57,423 nt of DNA from Halorubrum sp. F4. GTDB taxonomy: Archaea; Halobacteriota; Halobacteria; Halobacteriales; Haloferacaceae. Every line of letters starts with the position of its first letter. The first letter of the stretch is position 1. Of this stretch, positions 1-8,096 are shown one piece after another. The notes under the pieces were generated by a model, which was given only the letters and a program-made list of their open reading frames with translations, was not told the DNA's origin and did not search any database. The stretch spans positions 146,270-203,692 of the forward strand of contig NZ_JAPDFS010000004.1 in assembly GCF_027257195.1 (NCBI RefSeq), read 5' to 3'. The translations under genes were made by a program, and so were the position numbers.

Positions 1-3
1 ACG

Positions 4-23
4 GCCTCCGGCCGCTCGGAGGC
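4..23. repeat. Perfect 7-bp-stem hairpin at the left edge
   Basis: GCCTCCG and CGGAGGC pair across a 6-nt loop. It resembles the stacked hairpins at 881-1034 and 57266-57315, so the window both begins and ends in this type of intergenic sequence. The remainder up to 181 holds no gene I can support, only the promoter of the antitoxin. Confidence 0.5.
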
Positions 24-181
24 GCGCCACCGCGGATCGATGCTTCTCTCACCTGTATCGAGCGATCCAAGGTGTGTGAATATGCCCGCTACGGAGAGTT
101 TCAATAGATCCCAGTATCCACAATCGCTCGGGCGACGAGTCCCACCAGTAGCCTTTTGCGAATTGGCAGGCAATAACGTGT

Positions 182-334
182 ATGAGTCTCACCTCGGACG
201 ACTTCGAGGAGTTCGTTTCTTCGGACCCCGATGACGACGAAACGGTCCCGCTCGGACAGGCACTTTCAGAGTTGGGACTCGATGTCGAAGTCGACTCCGT
301 TGAGGCCGTTCGTGACATCCGCGAACGGTTATGA
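182..334 (+). CDS. Small acidic antitoxin-like protein (VapB position)
   Basis: A 50-residue acidic protein begins MSLTSDDFEEFVSS and ends VRDIRERL. Its stop overlaps the start of the downstream PIN toxin as ATGA (331-334), the usual layout of VapBC modules. A TATA-like ccttttgc at 152-159 lies about 27 nt before the ATG, suggesting a leaderless bicistronic transcript starting at this codon. I recognise no named antitoxin fold; the assignment rests on size, charge and coupling. It would be expected to bind and neutralise VapC and perhaps repress the operon. Confidence 0.6.
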   Translation: MSLTSDDFEEFVSSDPDDDETVPLGQALSELGLDVEVDSVEAVRDIRERL

Positions 335-753
335 GGATACTCCTCGACACCAACGTCCTCGTCGCAGCGGTCACTCGGGATACTGATCGGTCTGATGAGG
401 CGATCGAGTTGCTTGATCAAGCCGACGATCCGCTCGTTTCGGTTCTCAGCCTTATGGAACTGCGGAGCGTTCTGAGCAAGAAGAAACGGTTCGAACGGGA
501 CCGAATCGATGACATCGAGAATCGAATCACTTCGCGAATGACCGTTACCTTCCCCGATGCCTCAGATATGATGGCAGCGAACCGTCTCCAATCGAACACG
601 CTGCTGTACCCGATGGACGCGATGATCCTCTCGGCAGCTGAGGCTGCCGACGCAACTCTCGTCTCGTTTGATTCCGAATTGGTTGAACACGGTGCAGAAC
701 CCACCCAACAGTTGCTTGACGAGGGTGAGGATGTAACGACCGATGAATCGTAG
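331..753 (+). CDS. vapC: PIN-domain ribonuclease toxin, VapC family
   Basis: A 140-residue PIN-domain protein, the usual VapC length. The N-terminus MRILLDTNVLV carries the first catalytic aspartate (D6). The other acidic metal ligands appear to be E43 (SLMELRSVL), D96 (YPMDAMIL) and D114 (LVSFDSEL), so the Mg2+/Mn2+ site looks complete. VapC toxins cleave specific RNAs, often tRNA, when the antitoxin is degraded; the target here cannot be read from sequence. By eye the gene is more AT-rich than neighbouring core genes, consistent with accessory DNA. Confidence 0.85.
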   Translation: MRILLDTNVLVAAVTRDTDRSDEAIELLDQADDPLVSVLSLMELRSVLSKKKRFERDRIDDIENRITSRMTVTFPDASDMMAANRLQSNTLLYPMDAMILSAAEAADATLVSFDSELVEHGAEPTQQLLDEGEDVTTDES

Positions 754-1124
754 AACCGTGTTACGAGTCGATGCCTTCGCCTTGCTTAGACTCGACTGAG
801 CCACCGGCGTAAACTCCTGGGAACTCGTCAGTTGTATTGACCGATCCGTGAGCCATCTACAATGAGCATCCGCGAACAGCGTGGCGCGACGCGCCACTGG
901 CAGCCGGCGCGAAGCGCCGGCGACGAAGTGAGCGGTTCACCGACGGCGAGACGAAGCCGGGCCGTCGGCTTTTTCCCTCCAGGGTTTTCGAGGAGCGGTT
1001 CCCGAAGCGAACCCAGTGAGCGAGGGAACCCGACGAGAAAAAGGTGGATGTGCACACACGCTCTAACGGAGGATCCAGTTAGAATCCAGTGAAAGTAACA
1101 CCCAATAACGCCCTTCTTCATCCC
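754..1124. other. Gene-free stretch between vapC and a VOC gene
   Basis: No gene is supported in these 371 bases. The short open frames here are arginine/serine-rich by-products of GC-rich inverted repeats. The central part holds the hairpin stack listed at 881-1034. Confidence 0.7.
881..1034. repeat. Array of stacked perfect inverted repeats
   Basis: Four consecutive dyads can be read. GTGGCGCG/CGCGCCAC lies at 881-897 with a 1-nt centre. GCCGGCGC-GAA-GCGCCGGC lies at 903-921. CCGACGGC at 940-947 pairs with GCCGTCGG at 961-968. GGTTCCC and GGGAACC flank about 20 nt near 998-1031. The last three could fold as adjacent stem-loops in RNA or ssDNA. The sequence looks like mosaic intergenic palindromic repeats of haloarchaea. 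It lies downstream of both vapC (+) and nothing on the other strand, so a terminator role is possible only for vapC. Confidence 0.6.
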
Positions 1125-2003
1125 CTACGGTTCCACCTCGACGAAGCCGAGATAGCGCCGGCCGACGGGTGACGTCACGGACGACCACGCGACGGGCCGG
1201 TCCCCGAGCGATCCGGACGCGAGCGCGTCGGGATCGTCGATGCCGGCGACTCCGTCGCCGACGTCTCCCGGATCGCCCTCGTACCCGAGCAGGTACGCGG
1301 CCGGTCGCGGCCCGAACGCGTCGAGCCGGTCGGTGAGCCATCCCTCCCCGCGCGGCTCCGCCAGCGCGACCGGCGCGTCGGGGTACGTCGCGACCGCGGC
1401 GTCGAGTCCCGGACACTCGCCTCGCTTCGGGTCAGCCAGCCCGAACGCCGCCTCGAATCGCTCGATCGCCGCGTCGAGGTCGGGGACGCCGAGCACGACC
1501 GTGTCGACGCCGACGATCGGCGACGACGCCAGGTCCCCGGTCGGCCGGACCCGACGCTCCCGCGGGGTTCGATCGCTGATGAGGAACGGGAGGGTCGATC
1601 CCGGATCCCCCTCGCCCAGATAGGTGAGGCCCCACTCGACGAGCGTGCCGTCCTCGCGCGTCCGCTCGTATCCCGACGGGCCGTCGACTCGGATCCCGCG
1701 GTCGCGGAGGTCGGCGCTCGCGGTCGCGATGTCATCGGCCCTGACCGCCCACGCGCACGGACCGCCGTCCCCGTGGATGGGGTCGTCCCACCAGGGCGAG
1801 TCGGCTTCGGGCTCCACCGTCGAGATGAGTTCGAGGTAACTCCCGTCGCGAAACCCGACGATCGCCATGTGCGTGACGCCGTTCGAGTGGTGACCGCCGT
1901 ACACGACCGGGAATCCGGCCGCCTCGAACGCGTCGACGAGACGATCCAGGTCCCGCCCCGCGATCGTGACGTGATCGATGTGGAGATCGATGTGGAGATC
2001 CAT
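1125..2003 (-). CDS. VOC-superfamily (glyoxalase-like) protein
   Basis: A 292-residue protein with two vicinal-oxygen-chelate-like halves. The first starts IDHVTIAGRDLDRLVDAFE and contains HMAIVGFRDGSYLELIS. The second starts VGVDTVVLGVPDLDAAIERF and ends GRRYLGFVEVEP. It resembles the glyoxalase_3-like haloarchaeal group of unknown substrate. Metal-ligand positions are only partly conserved, so an enzymatic role is uncertain. A TATA-like cctttgatc (minus strand, about 2024-2033) lies about 26 nt before the ATG, supporting this start. The N-terminus carries a 12-bp tandem duplication (1977-2000) that encodes DLHI twice. Confidence 0.75.
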   Translation of the reverse strand: MDLHIDLHIDHVTIAGRDLDRLVDAFEAAGFPVVYGGHHSNGVTHMAIVGFRDGSYLELISTVEPEADSPWWDDPIHGDGGPCAWAVRADDIATASADLRDRGIRVDGPSGYERTREDGTLVEWGLTYLGEGDPGSTLPFLISDRTPRERRVRPTGDLASSPIVGVDTVVLGVPDLDAAIERFEAAFGLADPKRGECPGLDAAVATYPDAPVALAEPRGEGWLTDRLDAFGPRPAAYLLGYEGDPGDVGDGVAGIDDPDALASGSLGDRPVAWSSVTSPVGRRYLGFVEVEP

Positions 2004-2045
2004 ACCGGGGAGTCGAGCGCTCGGATCAAAGGAGTTCCGGGCCGT

Positions 2046-2648
2046 TCAAAACACCGTGAACAGCCCGCCGACGAACGTGACCGTGACGACGAGTCGGCCG
2101 AGGCTCCCGAGGAACGTCGCCACGGCGAACCGGGTGTAGTCGCGCTCGAGGACCGCGAACGCGTAGATCGAGATGGTGTCGGGGAAGAACGGCACCGAGA
2201 GGGCCATCGCGAGGCCGCCGTAGCCGTACTGCTGGGCGAGCTCGACCGAACGCTTCTCGGACCACTCCATGACGTTCCACCGGGACCGCCGGAGCCACCG
2301 GGTGACGGGTCCCGATCGTTTGACCTCCTGACCGATGTGGAACGCGAACAGGCTGCCGACCGCCTTTCCCGTCGCGCTGACGAGCATGATGCTGCCGAGG
2401 TGCGCCCACGGCGGGAGCCCGAGGTCGATCGGCGCGACGAGCACGACCTCGCTCGGACCGGGGAGCGCGAACGCGATCAGAAACGAGTACACGAAGATGA
2501 TCCCCATGCCGGGCCAGCCGGTCGCCGACTCGACGAGCGACTCGAACCCGCCGCCGAGGGCCGAAAGCATCCCGTCGACGGCGAGGGGAAGGGGAGAGAC
2601 GAGGAGGGCGGATGGAACGGGCGGGACGAGCGGGGTCACGGAGCTCAC
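2046..2648 (-). CDS. VTT-domain (YqaA/DedA-like) membrane protein
   Basis: About 200 residues with four or five hydrophobic segments and a VTT/SNARE-associated pattern: SFLIAFALPGPSEVVL, then GKAVGSLFAFHIGQEVKR, then VPFFPDTISIYAFAVLERDY. The family includes lipid scramblases and membrane-integrity proteins. I place the start at GTG 2648 because it forms a 4-nt GTGA overlap with the stop of the upstream GtrA gene; an in-frame GTG four codons earlier (2660) is possible. It is the last gene of a sulfatase-GtrA-VTT set, pointing to a lipid or cell-surface-glycan role. Confidence 0.8.
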   Translation of the reverse strand: MSSVTPLVPPVPSALLVSPLPLAVDGMLSALGGGFESLVESATGWPGMGIIFVYSFLIAFALPGPSEVVLVAPIDLGLPPWAHLGSIMLVSATGKAVGSLFAFHIGQEVKRSGPVTRWLRRSRWNVMEWSEKRSVELAQQYGYGGLAMALSVPFFPDTISIYAFAVLERDYTRFAVATFLGSLGRLVVTVTFVGGLFTVF

Positions 2649-3073
2649 GTGCCACCCCACGTCCAGCGAGCGTCAAGGACGTATCGGTAGAGCCCGCTGA
2701 GGAAGATCGCGCCCGCGTTCGCGATGAGGTACAACAGCCCGACCCACTCGACGAGCGCGAAGAGGATGGCGAGCTGGATCGGGATCGCGGTCCCGCGAAC
2801 CAGGTTGGTCTTGAGCAGTCCGGAGAAGTAGTCGATCCGACCGGAGTTCTTCGAGGCGCGGAAGGTCCAGGCGTTGTTGAGGACGTACGAGAGGACGATC
2901 GTGAACTCGATGGCGATCGTCGCGCCGAGCAGGTAGTTCAGTCCTCCGACGTCGACGAACAGCCACAACAGCGCCATCTGGATCGCCGACGTGACGAGTC
3001 CGACGGTGACGAAACGCCGGAGCTGGACGGCGAGCGGCCCGTACACGAGGCCGCGGAGGAGCGACCGAACCAT
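2645..3073 (-). CDS. GtrA-family membrane protein
   Basis: A 142-residue, four-helix membrane protein with the GtrA pattern: RRFVTVGLVTSAIQMALLWL at the start, VLSYVLNNAWTFR in the second helix region, and a C-terminal LYRYVLDARWTW. GtrA proteins are thought to translocate or shuttle polyprenyl-phosphate-linked sugars in cell-surface polysaccharide or glycoprotein synthesis. The ATG directly follows the stop codon of the upstream sulfatase-fold gene, and its own stop overlaps the next start, so the three genes are probably translationally coupled. Confidence 0.85.
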   Translation of the reverse strand: MVRSLLRGLVYGPLAVQLRRFVTVGLVTSAIQMALLWLFVDVGGLNYLLGATIAIEFTIVLSYVLNNAWTFRASKNSGRIDYFSGLLKTNLVRGTAIPIQLAILFALVEWVGLLYLIANAGAIFLSGLYRYVLDARWTWGGT

Positions 3074-4546
3074 CTATCGGTAGCCGAGCGCCTCCAGACG
3101 AGCGTTGAGGTCCTCGTCCACGGACTCGTCGCCTCCCTCGCCTCCGGCGTTCCCGTCATCGCCGGCGTCCCCGTCGTCGCCGCCCGTTCCGCCGGCACGG
3201 ACCGACTCGGCGTGCGCCTCGACGAGGGGAGCGAACCGGTCGACCACCGCCCGCTCCTTCTCGGACGGGTCCGCGGAGCGATCGTTCGACTGAAGGGGGT
3301 CAGACGGCCGGTGATACAGCTCCGTCGTCCCGGCGTCGACGTTCTCGATGTAGGTCCACTCGCGGTCGCGAACGCTCACGTACAGCTCGCCGTCATCGAG
3401 CGAGCGAGGGATCGGCTGTGCGGTCACGTCCTCGCCGCGAACGGTGACGGAGACCACGGGCTCGTCCGCCGGCTCATCGCCGGAGCGCACGGTCGGAGCG
3501 AGGCTCGTTCCCTCCCACTCCGTCGGCGCTTCGACGCCCAGCAGATCGGTCACGGTCGGCGGGATCGAATCGAGGCCGACCTGTCGGTCGACTCGGCGTC
3601 CGGAGGATCCGGGAACGTCGACGACGAACGGGACGTGGATCAGCTCGTCGTACAGCTTCGGGTAGTGGGCGAGGTGGCCGTGTTCCTGGAACTCCTCGCC
3701 GTGGTCGCCCGCGAGGACGACCGCGGTGTCGTCCTCGACGCCCGCGGCCGAGAGCGTCTCGAGGACCCGGCCGATGCTGGCGTCGATCTGGCGGACCGCC
3801 GCCTGATACAGCGTGCGAAGCTCCTCGAGGGTCCGGCCGTCGACCTCCAGGCCGAGCCCGGTTCGAGTGTGCGCGTGGAGCATTCGGTGGGTCCCCAGCC
3901 AGTTCGAGGACACCTCGCGGATGTACCTCGGTGCGGGGACGTACGGAGTGTGTGCGTCCATGTAGTGGATCCAGAGGAAGAACGGGGCGTCGACCCCCTC
4001 GATGAAGTCCGTCGCGGCGTGTTCGACGTCGAACATCCGGGACGTGTCGAGGAACGGTCGATCGTCGGTCTCGCCGCGGATCCACGATCCCGCGCGTCGA
4101 AGCGGCGACGCCGCGAGCTGGATCCACGCCTCGACGGTCGGATGGGTCGCGAGGTACCGGCTGTAGATGCTCGACCCGACGCTGGCGACGAACGGCTCGA
4201 ACTCGTCGAACCCGTCGTCATACCCCCAATGCGAGGTGAGAAAGCCGTTCGCCGCGTTGAAGCCGGCCGTCGAGAGCTCGGCGTCGGAGAGCGTCTCCGC
4301 CAGCGTCGACGCCCCCTCGACCCCGATGTCGCCGGTGCCGGTGAACACGTCCTTCGAGGCCAGGATCGACGGGAACGAGAAGGGCGTCCAGTTGCCCGTC
4401 GCGAAGGCGTGATCGAAGACCGTCCCTCGGTCGGCGATCCCGTCGATGACGGGCGTGTGCCGCGCCTCGTCGTAGGCTCCGACCGCGTCCGCCCGGAGGG
4501 AGTCGACCGTGACGAGGACGACGTTCGAGACCTCGGCGTCACCCAC
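3074..4546 (-). CDS. Sulfatase/alkaline-phosphatase-fold hydrolase or transferase
   Basis: A 490-residue protein starting at GTG. Metal-binding motifs are VTVDSLRADAVGAY (D15 region), IHYMDAHTPY, VVLAGDHGEEFQEHGHLAHY and LYDELIHVPFVV, typical of the alkaline-phosphatase superfamily. At the nucleophile position (GNWTPFSFPS, about residues 51-60) there is no Cys-x-Pro-x-Arg formylglycine motif; T54 or a nearby Ser could serve, as Thr does in phosphoglycerol transferases. It may therefore act on phosphodiesters or lipid-linked groups rather than be a true sulfatase. It has no evident signal peptide or membrane segment. It heads the cassette with GtrA and the VTT protein. Confidence 0.8.
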   Translation of the reverse strand: MGDAEVSNVVLVTVDSLRADAVGAYDEARHTPVIDGIADRGTVFDHAFATGNWTPFSFPSILASKDVFTGTGDIGVEGASTLAETLSDAELSTAGFNAANGFLTSHWGYDDGFDEFEPFVASVGSSIYSRYLATHPTVEAWIQLAASPLRRAGSWIRGETDDRPFLDTSRMFDVEHAATDFIEGVDAPFFLWIHYMDAHTPYVPAPRYIREVSSNWLGTHRMLHAHTRTGLGLEVDGRTLEELRTLYQAAVRQIDASIGRVLETLSAAGVEDDTAVVLAGDHGEEFQEHGHLAHYPKLYDELIHVPFVVDVPGSSGRRVDRQVGLDSIPPTVTDLLGVEAPTEWEGTSLAPTVRSGDEPADEPVVSVTVRGEDVTAQPIPRSLDDGELYVSVRDREWTYIENVDAGTTELYHRPSDPLQSNDRSADPSEKERAVVDRFAPLVEAHAESVRAGGTGGDDGDAGDDGNAGGEGGDESVDEDLNARLEALGYR

Positions 4547-4704
4547 GGGTCGATGACACCCCTATCGCGGTTCCGGTCGAGAACGCGGTCATGATGGCTG
4601 TATCATGGTCAGTTCCGGCTTTTACCCTTTCGGTACCGTGGGCGTCCGCCGTGACGGCCCGCCGGCTCATCGGGTTTTTATCGTGACCCGTCGAACCCAC
4701 GACC

Positions 4705-5142
4705 ATGCCCGATCTCCACCCGATCGCCAAGCGGATCCACAACGTCCAGCCCGACCCGATCCGTCTCGAGCTCGACTCCGGCGAGCCCGGAGTGTACGAG
4801 TTCTCCTCGACCGAGTTCTTTCAGCGGGAGTTCCGCGGCGAGGGCGTCCGGACCGACGCGGAGCCTGACGCCGCCTTCCGCCTCGTCACCTCCGAGGACC
4901 ACGAACGGGTCCTCCTCGGTCGATCCGGCCCCGACGAGGAGGGCTGGACGATGCTCGGCGAGGTCGTCGCCGCGGAGCGCGCGGATGTGGTAGACGGCGA
5001 TGATGGCGAGGAAGGCGAGGAGGATGACGACGGGGAGGATGACGATGACGACAGGGAGGATGACGATGACGACAGGGAGGATGACGACGACGATGGCGAG
5101 GCGAAAAACGATGCGGACGTGGATCCCGACGGGGCGGCGTAG
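4705..5142 (+). CDS. Hypothetical protein with a repeat-built acidic tail
   Basis: A 145-residue protein with an N-terminal globular part (MPDLHPIAKRIHNVQPD to about residue 95), in which VYEFSSTEFFQREFRGEG and FRLVTSEDHERVLLGR look conserved. From about residue 95 to 135 it is almost pure Asp/Glu, built from near-identical 21-nt repeats in 5034-5101. A TATA-like gtttttatcg at 4674-4683 lies about 27 nt before the ATG. Function unknown. The gene is convergent with and nearly touches the UspA gene (1-nt gap). The tail length probably varies between strains by slippage. Confidence 0.75.
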   Translation: MPDLHPIAKRIHNVQPDPIRLELDSGEPGVYEFSSTEFFQREFRGEGVRTDAEPDAAFRLVTSEDHERVLLGRSGPDEEGWTMLGEVVAAERADVVDGDDGEEGEEDDDGEDDDDDREDDDDDREDDDDDGEAKNDADVDPDGAA

Positions 5143-5143
5143 C

Positions 5144-5590
5144 TCACCGCACGACCGTCACCGGGACCTCCGCCCGCCGAACGACTCCCTCGGCGACGCT
5201 GCCGAGAACCACCCGTGAGAGCCCCGTCCGTCCGCGGCTCGCGAGCACGACGTGATCGAACGGCTCGGCGTCCTCGCCCTCTCCGTCCTCGTCGCCGGCG
5301 GCGACGTCGAGGATCGTCGTGGTCGGCCGGCCGACCTCCAGTCGCGTCGCGACGTCGCGGTCGACCCGATCGGTCGCGTCCGCGAGGATCCGCTCGCCCC
5401 GTTTCTTCGCGCTGTCGTACCACTGGTCGACCGCGCCCGGGAACCCGCCCTCCGCGCCCGTCGTCGAGTCGGCCGGGTTGATCACGTGAAGCGCCGTCAG
5501 GTCGGCGTCCGGCCACTCCTCGGCCGCGAACCGGAGCGCTTCCGCCGCCTCCTCGGAGCCGTCGACCGCCACCAGGATCCGTTCGGTCAT
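5144..5590 (-). CDS. Universal stress protein, UspA family
   Basis: From the chosen ATG the product is about 148 residues: MTERILVAVDGSEEAAEALR at the start and the nucleotide-binding pattern VLASRGRTGLSRVVLGSVAE near the end, followed by VVRRAEVPVTVVR. The G-x(2)-G-x(9)-G-(S/T)-type signature suggests ATP binding. An upstream in-frame ATG (5617) would add nine basic residues; I prefer 5590 because a TATA-like cgtttttgag (minus strand, near 5613-5622) sits about 26 nt upstream. Many haloarchaea carry dozens of UspA paralogues in stress responses; the specific trigger is unknown. Confidence 0.9.
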   Translation of the reverse strand: MTERILVAVDGSEEAAEALRFAAEEWPDADLTALHVINPADSTTGAEGGFPGAVDQWYDSAKKRGERILADATDRVDRDVATRLEVGRPTTTILDVAAGDEDGEGEDAEPFDHVVLASRGRTGLSRVVLGSVAEGVVRRAEVPVTVVR

Positions 5591-5681
5591 ACGTGAGGGT
5601 TCTCGCGGTCGTCTCAAAAACGCGTCGCCGGTTTCCCCGGGCGTGGAAACGCCGGGGTGTTCGGCAAGGGTGACGCTCCGG

Positions 5682-7565
5682 TCAGTCCCCGTGGCGGGTG
5701 ACGCACGTCGACAGCCCGATCAGTTCGACCGGCTCGGAGTTGTCCGGCGAGTAGACGGCCATCTGGCCCTTCTCCATGTACGGGACCTTCCCCGCGAGCG
5801 TCGAGGGGATGTTCACGCTCGCTATCGCGTCCTCGTCGCCGAGGTTCAACACGATCTTGGTGTTCACCTGTTTGAACACGGACTCGGCCACGTCTTGGGG
5901 GTCCTGCGTAATGAGAAACAGGCCGAGCCGCTCCTTTCGGCCCTGTTTGGCCGCCTCGGTGAACGTGTCGAGCACCTTGCGCGCCTGGACGTTGTCGGCG
6001 TCCGCGAGGAAGTTGTGCGCCTCGTCCATCCCGACCAGAAGCGGGGTCTCCTTGATCCGGTCGCTCCGCGGATCGTTCGAGAGCTTGTCCCCGACGAGCA
6101 TCGTCGAGACCGCGAGCACGACGATCTCCTTCTGTCTCGAGGTCGGGAGGTGGTAGGTCGGGACGACGCTGAGCCCGCCCGAGCGAACGAGGGTGTGGTC
6201 GAGCTCGGTGATCGGCTTGGCGTCGCCGTCGAAGACGCCGCCGGGAACGCCCCGGACCCGACGCATGACCGCCTCGAACGTCTTCTCGTGGACTCGCCCG
6301 GACTCGTCGAGCTCCTCCTTGAGCGCCGGGTCGTCGAGGTACGAGAGGAACTGCCGGTAGGTCCCGGACTCGCCGTGATCGGCGAAGAACCGGTTGAGGA
6401 GGGTCAACAGTGCCGGGTACTGGTTCTCGTTGAGCCCGGAGCCCGCGACGAGCCACGGCATGTCGTACTCGTCGACCATCGAGAACGGGATCGTGAACTC
6501 GACCTGTTCGGCGCGGTGGCCCTGGCCGGGGTACGTCGCGTTCGGGACGCTCGGCACGAGCGCGACCGTGTCGTCGTGGCCGCCGTGGGCGATCCCCTCG
6601 CGCTCGAACCGCCGGGCAGTCGCGGGGTCCATCTCCGGGTTGTCGTCGTGCATCTGGGCGTACTCGTCCTGCGGGTCGAACTGGACCACGGCCATCCGGG
6701 CCTCCCGGCCGTCGTCCATCGGGTACGTCCGGTCGGCGTCGAGGTACTGGCGGAGCACGTTCTTCGAGGCGTGGGTCTTGCCCGAGCCGGTCCCGCCGGC
6801 GACGAGCGTGTGTCTGAACGCGAGGGGGTCGCCGTCGCCGTAGTCGTCCTTGATCCGGTAGTCGACGGTCGGCGGCTCGGCGGCGGTTCTCACCTTCTCG
6901 CCGCCGACCGAGAGGTGGCCGAGGAAGACGCCCTCCTCGGGGATCTTCAGCCCCGTCTTGATCTCCGCGTCGTCCGCGGCCTCCTCGACGACAGCCCCGG
7001 GTTTCGGCACGCGGTCCGTCATTCGGCGGCTCAGCCCGTCGGCGTCGTCGTAGACGACCGACATGGGCTCGAGCTCGGCCATGAACTTGTAGTCGCGCTC
7101 CGTGAAGTCGTCGCGGCGCATCTGCCGGCGGGCGTGGATCTCGGTGGCGTCGTCCGATTGGAACTCCTGAGCGTACTCCAGGGCCGTGATACGCGAGAAG
7201 AGCCGTTCGCCGTCCGGGTACGGGACCACGAGGTACTTTCCAAGGCGAACCGCGTCGCGGTTGCCGGTCGTGACGAACGCCTTCAGCGCCGTGTCGTCGG
7301 CCTCCTCGGACACGCGGAGCCCCTGTGAGACCGAGACTACCCCCAGACCGGCGTCGTCGCCCGCGGGGTCGACGTCGTAGGTCGCGAAGTCGTCGCTCGC
7401 GGCGTCGTCGGGAGAGTCACCGCCGACGGGATCGCGATCCAGTTCGCTCGACGCGGACCCGCCGTCCGTGGAACCCCGATCGGCCGAACCGCCCTCCGCG
7501 CTCGACTCGTCGCGGCCGCCGCCTCCCTCGCCGTCACCGAACTCCGTGAAGTCCTCCAGGGTCAT
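5682..7565 (-). CDS. HerA/FtsK-type ATP-binding protein
   Basis: About 627 residues. After a disordered, Gly/Asp-rich N-terminus comes a HAS-barrel-like region (KYLVVPYPDGERLFSRI). Walker A, VAGGTGSGKTHASKN, is near residue 261 and Walker B is LLVGMDEAHNFLAD. LGLFLITQDPQDVAESVF and NTKIVLNLGDEDAIAS follow, as in HerA hexameric DNA translocases. HerA normally partners NurA in end resection; no nurA is adjacent, and this haloarchaeal group may be a distinct ATPase. An ATG nine codons upstream is in frame, but MTLEDFTEFG is the more natural start. Confidence 0.85.
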   Translation of the reverse strand: MTLEDFTEFGDGEGGGGRDESSAEGGSADRGSTDGGSASSELDRDPVGGDSPDDAASDDFATYDVDPAGDDAGLGVVSVSQGLRVSEEADDTALKAFVTTGNRDAVRLGKYLVVPYPDGERLFSRITALEYAQEFQSDDATEIHARRQMRRDDFTERDYKFMAELEPMSVVYDDADGLSRRMTDRVPKPGAVVEEAADDAEIKTGLKIPEEGVFLGHLSVGGEKVRTAAEPPTVDYRIKDDYGDGDPLAFRHTLVAGGTGSGKTHASKNVLRQYLDADRTYPMDDGREARMAVVQFDPQDEYAQMHDDNPEMDPATARRFEREGIAHGGHDDTVALVPSVPNATYPGQGHRAEQVEFTIPFSMVDEYDMPWLVAGSGLNENQYPALLTLLNRFFADHGESGTYRQFLSYLDDPALKEELDESGRVHEKTFEAVMRRVRGVPGGVFDGDAKPITELDHTLVRSGGLSVVPTYHLPTSRQKEIVVLAVSTMLVGDKLSNDPRSDRIKETPLLVGMDEAHNFLADADNVQARKVLDTFTEAAKQGRKERLGLFLITQDPQDVAESVFKQVNTKIVLNLGDEDAIASVNIPSTLAGKVPYMEKGQMAVYSPDNSEPVELIGLSTCVTRHGD

Positions 7566-7701
7566 GCCACAGCCACCGGCTTCCACCCGCAAAGCGTTTC
7601 CCCCACACGGTTGGACCGACGGCGACGACGCCCGTCACCGCCGACGTCCCCGAGGGTCGAAGGCACGGACGGCTTTTATGCGTCAGTCACCAACCGTCGG
7701 T

Positions 7702-8037
7702 ATGATACTCGTTCGCGGCAGCGGCGGCGGGACCGACCTCACCGGAACGGTGTTCGAACGGGGGGAGGACCCGCCGACGTACAAGGGCGCGCCCGACGAG
7801 GACGCCGCGTACGTCTGGGTGTGCGACTCCTTCTACGAGGTCGAAAGCGGCGGATCCGCGCTCCTCGTCGACGGGTCGGAGATCCGCGTCGCGTTCGAGG
7901 AACCGATGCCCCGCGGCTTCGACACCCGCGGTCAGGCGGTGGCCGCGGCCCGCGAACACGTCCGGACCCAGTTCGCCCGGATCGGCGTCGATCCCGACGA
8001 CGTCGAGATCGAGGTGACGAAGGCGGACCCGGTCTGA
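7702..8037 (+). CDS. Conserved haloarchaeal hypothetical protein
   Basis: A 111-residue acidic protein: MILVRGSGGGTDLTGTVFE, then DEDAAYVWVCDSFYEVESGG, and a C-terminal helix QAVAAAREHVRTQFARIGVD. A TATA-like cttttatgc at 7673-7681 is about 27 nt before the ATG, so the long in-frame upstream extension is not used. I believe similar proteins occur throughout haloarchaea but know of no function. It stands alone between two minus-strand genes. Confidence 0.8.
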   Translation: MILVRGSGGGTDLTGTVFERGEDPPTYKGAPDEDAAYVWVCDSFYEVESGGSALLVDGSEIRVAFEEPMPRGFDTRGQAVAAAREHVRTQFARIGVDPDDVEIEVTKADPV

Positions 8038-8096
8038 CCGGCCCGAACGGCTCGCAATCGACACGAGATCGGTCGACACGCCGCCGTCGACCCCAG

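Noticed and set aside
862..1092. 76-residue open frame in the hairpin array
   Set aside because: Its sequence is a direct by-product of the inverted repeats and shows no protein-like pattern or promoter.
2612..4594. 660-residue plus-strand open frame opposite the sulfatase and GtrA genes
   Set aside because: Arg/Asp/Val-rich antisense product with no domain; the minus-strand genes carry clear motifs and 0-4 nt coupling.
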